Assembly: GCA_937872465.1 (NCBI GenBank)
Contig: CALMSR010000038.1
Span: 1-64,000, forward strand
Source: an uncultured Paracoccaceae bacterium
GTDB lineage: Bacteria > Pseudomonadota > Alphaproteobacteria > Rhodobacterales > Rhodobacteraceae
Length of the DNA stretch: 64,000 nt
Direction of reading: 5' to 3'
Under the pieces are notes generated by a model, which saw only the letters and a list, made by a program, of their open reading frames with translations, was not told where the DNA came from and did not search any database. Below are positions 56,861-64,000 of the stretch, one piece after another (the first letter of the stretch is position 1; each line of letters begins with the position of its first letter). A program made the position numbers and the translations under genes.

Positions 56861-56965
56861 CGAGGACGAAGGGGCCGCGCCATGGTGGGCGGCCCGGCAG
56901 ATCCGAGGCTCCGGGGAGGCGGTCCGAAGGGACGCGTCCCGAGGGGCGCTTGCAAGGAGAGAAGC

Positions 56966-59560
<2,595 letters not shown>

Positions 59561-59574
59561 GCGGATGCGCTCCC

Positions 59575-59601
59575 GCGCCGGCCCCCGAGAAGGGCCGGCG
59601 C
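59575..59601. terminator. Hairpin between clpB and the convergent channel gene
   Basis: Ten-base-pair perfect stem GCGCCGGCCC / GGGCCGGCGC (59575-59584, 59592-59601), loop CCGAGAA. No T-run on either strand, so a weak or bidirectional terminator. Confidence 0.4.
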
Positions 59602-59647
59602 TCCTGGCCGCGCGCGTAACGGGGGGCTTCGGCGAGATCCGTCGGCA

Positions 59648-60388
59648 TCACTCCTCGCCGCTGCGACGCCGGCGCGCGCGCGGGCCCCGGTGCGGTCCGG
59701 CGGCCGGGCCGGAACCGGCGCGGCGGCGGCGCTGCGGCAAGCCGACGAAGCTGCTGACGACGCGGCCGATCATGATCGCCACGTAGAGGGTGCCGCAGAC
59801 CGCCTGCAGCGCCGAGACGATGCGCGCCGCGGGCGAGAGCGGCACGATGTCGCCGTAGCCGAGCGTGGTCATGGTCACCAGGCTGAAGTAGCGCAGCTGC
59901 ACCCCGACGTTTGCACCGCCGCCCAGCGCGAAGGCTTCCGGGTCGGAGACCGCGATCGCGGCATAGAGATAGGACCAGGCGACCGCGATCAGGAAATAGC
60001 CGAACATGGTCCCCATGAGGGCGTCGGGGCTGGTGTCGGAGGTGCCGAGGAGTTCGGCGAAGGTGGCCCAGATCGCGGCGGCGAGCACGAGCAGGGTGAC
60101 GACCAGGGTCACGGCGCCGGGCACGAGATCCGGGGCCAGCAGCCGCGTGAACTCGGTCGCGAGCCAGAGGAGGAGCAGGACCGCCATGGCCCGGGCGCTG
60201 CGCCGGGTGTGGCGCCCGGTATGGACGGCGCCGCCGAGGATCAGGACGAAGAGCAGGGCGGCCAGCAGGCGCACCGGCAGCGCGCTGCCGAGAAGCGGCT
60301 CGGCGAGGATGGCGCCGATCACGAGGACCAGCAGCAGGCTCCACCGCCGGCGCCCCAGGAGGCGGAGATAGGCCCGGACGAGCCGCAC
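59648..60388 (-). CDS. Two-pore-helix potassium channel family protein
   Basis: 246 residues. Several helices in the first 125 residues, then pore and selectivity filter TMTTLGYGDIVPLSP followed by an inner helix (ALQAVCGTLYVAIMIGRVVSSF). Basic tail (RRRRAGSG, RARRRR) in the cytoplasm. GTG start at 60388. Conducts K+ or similar; no ligand domain. Confidence 0.85.
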   Translation of the reverse strand: MRLVRAYLRLLGRRRWSLLLVLVIGAILAEPLLGSALPVRLLAALLFVLILGGAVHTGRHTRRSARAMAVLLLLWLATEFTRLLAPDLVPGAVTLVVTLLVLAAAIWATFAELLGTSDTSPDALMGTMFGYFLIAVAWSYLYAAIAVSDPEAFALGGGANVGVQLRYFSLVTMTTLGYGDIVPLSPAARIVSALQAVCGTLYVAIMIGRVVSSFVGLPQRRRRAGSGPAAGPHRGPRARRRRSGEE

Positions 60389-60432
60389 CGCGACCGGGCC
60401 TCAGGGACGCCGCGCCGGGCGTCCGGGCGGTC

Positions 60433-63400
60433 TCATGGGGCGCCCTCCGCGAGGGGCGGGGCCGCGCTTCGCGGTGCCGGCGCGTGGATCCCGGCATATT
60501 GCCGCTTGACGATCTCGCGCCCGGCCTGGACCGCGACGTAGAGGACCGGGGTCAGCAGGACCCCGAGCGTGCTGGCGAAGAGCATGCCGCCGAAGACGGT
60601 GATGCCGATCGCCTGCTGGCTGGCCGCGCCGGCCGAGGAGGCGAGCATCAGCGGCACCACCCCGAGCAGGAAGGAGAGCGCCGTCATCATCACCGCCCGG
60701 AAGCGCAGCCGCGCGGCGGTCACGCCGGCATCGTAGATCGACCGGCCGCCCGCCCGCTCCTGCATGGCGAATTCCACGATCAGGATGGCGTTCTTCGCGG
60801 CGAGGCCGACGAGCATGACCATGCCGATCTGGGTGTAGAGGTTCACGTCCCGCCCCGCGAGGATGGTCGCGACATAGGCGCCGAGCAGCGCGACCGTCAC
60901 CGTCATCAGGATGGCGAGCGGCATGGTCCAGCTCTCGTATTGCGCCACCAGGAAGAGATAGGCGAAGAGCACCGAGAGCAGGAGGATCACCACGACGATA
61001 TTGCCCGCCTCGAGCTCCTGGGCCGCCGTTCCGGTCCATTCGAAGGCATAGCCCGGCGGCAGGGCCTGGGCCGCGACCTCCTGCATCGCGGCGATGACCT
61101 GGCCGGTCGAATGGCCCGGCGCGGGATCGGCGGTGACGGCCCCCGCGCGGTAGAGGTTGAAGCGCACGAGGTTCATCGGCCCGAGGATGTTCTCCACCGT
61201 GACGAGCGTGCTGAGCGGCACCATCTCGCCGCCGCGCGAGCGCACGTGGAGCCGGCCGATGTCCTCGGGCCTCTCGCGGTAAGCCCCCTCCGCCTGGATC
61301 ACCACCCGGTAGACCCGGCCGAACCGGTTGAAGTCGTTGACGTAGAAGGAGCCGAGATAGGCCTGGAGCGTGAGGAAGACGTCCGAGACGTCGACATCGA
61401 GCGCCTTGGCCTTCTCCCGGTCGAGATCGACGAAGAGCTGCGGCACATTGGCGCGGAAGGTCGTGTAGACCCGCCCGATCTCGGGGCGCTGGTTCGCGGC
61501 GAAGATCAGCGAGCCGAGCGCGGCCGAGAGATCCTGCGGCGTGCCGCCGCCGGTCTGCTGCACCTTCATCTCGACGCCGCCGGTGCCGCCGAGGCCCGGG
61601 ATCGGCGGCGGGGAGAAGGTGATCAGCGAGGCCGCGGGGATCGCGTTGAGCTGCGCCTGGACCCGCGCGCGGATCGCCTCGGCGTGGAGCTCCGCCGCCT
61701 GCCGCTCCGCCCAAGGCTCGAGTGCCACGGCGATGAAGGCCATGTTCGTCGCGGCGCCGCCGCTCAGCACGCCGAAGCCGTTGACGGTGACGTAGTCGCG
61801 CACGCCGGGCGTCTCGGCGAGGATCGCCTCGACCTTCCGGCTGACCTCCTCGGTGCGGTTCAGCGAGGCCGCGTCGGGCAGCTGCACGTCGATGGCGAAG
61901 ACCCCCTGATCCTCGGTCGGCAGGAAGCCGGTCGGGGCCGCCCGCGACAGGATCACGATGGCCGCGAGCGTCGCCCCCACGGCGAGCAGCCCGAAGGCCG
62001 AGGCCCGGGCCAGCCGGGCGACCACCGCCACATAGCCGTTCCGCGACGCGCCGATCGCCTTCTCGAAGATCGCGAGCAGGCCGCGGGGCGGGCCGGAGCG
62101 GGGCCGGAGCAGCAGGCTGCAGAGCGCCGGGGAGAGCGTGAGCGCATTGATCGAGGAGATGACGACGGCGGTGGAGATCGTCACCGCGAACTGGCTGTAG
62201 AGCCGGCCGGTGATCCCCGGCATGAAGGTGACCGGCACGAAGACCGCGAGCAGGACGAGCGTGGTGGCGATGACCGGGGTGGTGATCTCGCGCATGGCCT
62301 GCCGCGTCGCCTCCCTGGGCGCGAGCCCCTCGGCGATGAGCTTCTCGGTATTCTCCACCACGACGATCGCATCGTCGACGACGATGCCGATGGCAAGCAC
62401 CAGCGCGAAGAGCGTCACGGTGTTGAGCGACATGCCGAGCCCGAGCAGCACCGCGAAGGTGCCGATCAGCGAGACGGGAATCGCGACCGCCGGCACGATC
62501 GTGGCCCGCACGCTGCCGAGAAAGACGAAGACGACGAGGATCACCAGCACCAGCGCCAGCAACAGGGTCTCGACCACGTCGTTGATCGAGCTCTCGATGA
62601 AGTCGGTGGTGTCGTAGGTGACGGAATAGGTCACGTCGTCGGGCATGAGGCCGCTCAGCCGCTCCATCTCGGCGATCACGCCATCGGAGACCGCCAGCGC
62701 ATTGGCGCCGGGCGTCTGGTAGACCGCGAGCACCGCCGCCGGCTGGCCGAGGAAGGCGCCGGAGAAGCTGTAGATCTGCGAGCCGAGCTCCACCCTCGCC
62801 ACGTCGCCCACGGTCACCTGGGCGCCGCTCTCGCCGCTCCGCAGCACGATCTGCCGGAACTCCTCCGGGTCGGAGAGCCGGCCCTTCGCCTTCACGGTAT
62901 ACTGGAACTGCTGGTCGGGTGCCGCCGGCGGTGCCCCGATCTGCCCGGCGGGCACGATCGCGTTCTGGTCCTGGATCGCGGCGATGAAATCCGCGGGCGT
63001 CAGGCCGAGGCTCGCCAGCCGGTCGGGGTCGAGCCAGACGCGCATGCCGTATTGCAGGTCCGTGAGCACGTCGGCGCTGCCGACGCCCGGCACCCGCGCG
63101 AGCACGTCGCGGATGTTGATCGAGGCGTAGTTCGACAGGAAGAGCTCGTCATAGGTGCCCTTCGGCGAGAAGAGCGTCACGATCATCAGCATGTTCGTGC
63201 TGGACTTCTGCGTCTCGACCCCGGAGCGGATCACCTCCTCCGGCAGCTGGCTCGTGGCCTGGGCGACGCGGTTCTGCACGTTGACCGTGGCGATGTCGGA
63301 ATCCGTGCCCACGTCGAAGGTGACGGCGAGCTTGTAGCTGCCGCTGTCGGAGCTGGTCGAATCCATGTAGAGCATGTCCTCGACCCCGTTCACCTGCGCC

Positions 63401-63594
63401 TCGATCGGCGCGGCGACCGTCTCCTCGAGCGTCTCCGCGCTCGCGCCGGTGAAGCTCGCCGAGACCTGCACCACCGGCGGGGTGATCTCGGGAAACTGCT
63501 CGACCGGCAGCACCAGATAGGCGATGCCGCCCAGAATGGTCAGGAAGATCGAGATGACGAGGGCGAATTTCGGGCGGTCGATGAAGAAGGACAC
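60433..63594 (-). CDS. RND multidrug efflux transporter (AcrB/MexF type)
   Basis: 1053 residues, twelve helices. N-terminus SFFIDRPKFALVISIFLTIL, proton-relay aspartates in LAIGIVVDDAIVVVENTEKL, large periplasmic loops (VPGVGSADVL) and the second helix set (LPPGYAFEWTGTAAQELEAG). Pumps drugs or organic compounds with the adaptor encoded just upstream and an outer-membrane channel not in the window. GTG start at 63594, six bases after the adaptor stop. Confidence 0.95.
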   Translation of the reverse strand: MSFFIDRPKFALVISIFLTILGGIAYLVLPVEQFPEITPPVVQVSASFTGASAETLEETVAAPIEAQVNGVEDMLYMDSTSSDSGSYKLAVTFDVGTDSDIATVNVQNRVAQATSQLPEEVIRSGVETQKSSTNMLMIVTLFSPKGTYDELFLSNYASINIRDVLARVPGVGSADVLTDLQYGMRVWLDPDRLASLGLTPADFIAAIQDQNAIVPAGQIGAPPAAPDQQFQYTVKAKGRLSDPEEFRQIVLRSGESGAQVTVGDVARVELGSQIYSFSGAFLGQPAAVLAVYQTPGANALAVSDGVIAEMERLSGLMPDDVTYSVTYDTTDFIESSINDVVETLLLALVLVILVVFVFLGSVRATIVPAVAIPVSLIGTFAVLLGLGMSLNTVTLFALVLAIGIVVDDAIVVVENTEKLIAEGLAPREATRQAMREITTPVIATTLVLLAVFVPVTFMPGITGRLYSQFAVTISTAVVISSINALTLSPALCSLLLRPRSGPPRGLLAIFEKAIGASRNGYVAVVARLARASAFGLLAVGATLAAIVILSRAAPTGFLPTEDQGVFAIDVQLPDAASLNRTEEVSRKVEAILAETPGVRDYVTVNGFGVLSGGAATNMAFIAVALEPWAERQAAELHAEAIRARVQAQLNAIPAASLITFSPPPIPGLGGTGGVEMKVQQTGGGTPQDLSAALGSLIFAANQRPEIGRVYTTFRANVPQLFVDLDREKAKALDVDVSDVFLTLQAYLGSFYVNDFNRFGRVYRVVIQAEGAYRERPEDIGRLHVRSRGGEMVPLSTLVTVENILGPMNLVRFNLYRAGAVTADPAPGHSTGQVIAAMQEVAAQALPPGYAFEWTGTAAQELEAGNIVVVILLLSVLFAYLFLVAQYESWTMPLAILMTVTVALLGAYVATILAGRDVNLYTQIGMVMLVGLAAKNAILIVEFAMQERAGGRSIYDAGVTAARLRFRAVMMTALSFLLGVVPLMLASSAGAASQQAIGITVFGGMLFASTLGVLLTPVLYVAVQAGREIVKRQYAGIHAPAPRSAAPPLAEGAP

Positions 63595-63600
63595 GGGTCG

Positions 63601-64000
63601 TCAGCCTTCCCGGGGCGCGGCGGGCACCGCATTGACCGGCACGCCCGGGCGCACGCGCTGGAGACCCTCGACGATGACGCTCTCGCCTTCCTGGAGCCCC
63701 TCCGCCACCACGACGTCCGAGCCGACCTGCTTGCCGAGCTCGACATGGCGCTGCTCGACCAGACCGTCCTCCCCGACCACCAGCACGAAGGGGCCGCGCT
63801 GGTCCCGCTGCACCGAGGCCTGGGGGACGACCAGCCGGACCTCCGCTTCCTCGCTGCCCACCTCGACCGTGACGAAGGTGCCCGGCCAGAGCAGCCCGCG
63901 CGCATTCTCGAAGCGCGCCCGCAGCCCGATCGTCCCGGTCCTGGGATCGACGCGGTTGTCGACGAAGGCGATCGCGCCGGGCTCCGGGTAGCTCTCGTCG
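63601..64000 (-). CDS. RND efflux periplasmic adaptor (partial, N-terminus outside the window)
   Basis: C-terminal 132 codons of an HlyD/AcrA-type membrane fusion protein. Visible: IAFVDNRVDPRTGTIGLRAR, FENARGLLWPGTFVTVEV, RLVVPQASVQRDQRGPFVLV and EGESVIVEGLQRVRPGVPVN, the usual beta-barrel and membrane-proximal domains. Co-transcribed with the RND pump downstream. Confidence 0.92.
   Translation of the reverse strand, partial: DESYPEPGAIAFVDNRVDPRTGTIGLRARFENARGLLWPGTFVTVEVGSEEAEVRLVVPQASVQRDQRGPFVLVVGEDGLVEQRHVELGKQVGSDVVVAEGLQEGESVIVEGLQRVRPGVPVNAVPAAPREG

Larger units (their letters stand above)
56449..56965. other. 517-base gap between pyrF and clpB
   Basis: Contains repeat copy C (56651-56734), the sigma-32 promoter of clpB (56832-56860) and the clpB leader. 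Open frames within it lack protein-like conservation. The promoter of pyrF must also lie here. Confidence 0.6.

Overview
The window is a G+C-rich (about 70%), densely packed chromosomal segment from an alphaproteobacterium, most likely Rhodobacteraceae. Evidence: a ChpT phosphotransferase and a CtrA-like site, a PAS_5 protein, OlsB/OlsA ornithine-lipid genes, Pol IV with a fused N-terminal zinc ribbon, GlcDEF, and a small RNA carrying the TTTCCTCCCT core of the alphaproteobacterial MmgR/suhB family. GTG starts and 4-base stop/start overlaps are frequent. No IS element, integrase, prophage, rRNA or CRISPR array was seen.

Layout. 1-4.9 kb: polyol/sugar ABC importer (binding protein, two permeases, ATPase cut by the window edge) behind a SorC regulator. 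5.1-12.1 kb: lone receiver protein, PQQ sugar dehydrogenase, thiolase, GlxA-type AraC regulator, class II DAHP synthase coupled to SerB. 12.1-20 kb: PAS_5 protein divergent from yicC-gmk-gamma carbonic anhydrase, ChpT, DUF3553, olsB-olsA, ThiE-like, enolase, SugE/Gdx. 20.3-25.1 kb: zinc regulon, znuA-zevA-zevB facing zur-znuC-znuB across a Zur-type box. 25-32.2 kb: universal stress protein, MBL hydrolase, GYD protein, azoreductase/LysR pair, Tat-exported unknown, PagL-like deacylase coupled to DUF1285. 32.2-41.4 kb: BTAD/TPR regulator divergent from a MoxR-DUF58-DUF4159-amidotransferase-like membrane operon. 41.4-46.8 kb: glycolate oxidase glcD, glcE, glcF with a DUF454 gene in between and a trypsin-like protease coupled to glcF. 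46.8-51.2 kb: Hsp20 with a sigma-32 promoter and ROSE-like leader, LysE exporter, L36, tRNA-Val, N-formylglutamate amidohydrolase, the sRNA, dinB. 51.3-54.6 kb: DNA methyltransferase fused to a nuclease-like domain, an unknown partner, and an orphan ParB-like protein. 54.7-64 kb: alcohol dehydrogenase, pyrF, clpB with a sigma-32 promoter, potassium channel, and an RND efflux pump whose adaptor runs off the end.

Most of the window is ordinary core genome. The parts most worth follow-up are the mosaic methyltransferase-nuclease fusion and its neighbours, the coupled Znu/Zev zinc regulon, the MmgR-type sRNA, the heat-shock control of hsp20, the MoxR/DUF4159 operon with its unusual regulator, and a three-copy dispersed intergenic repeat.
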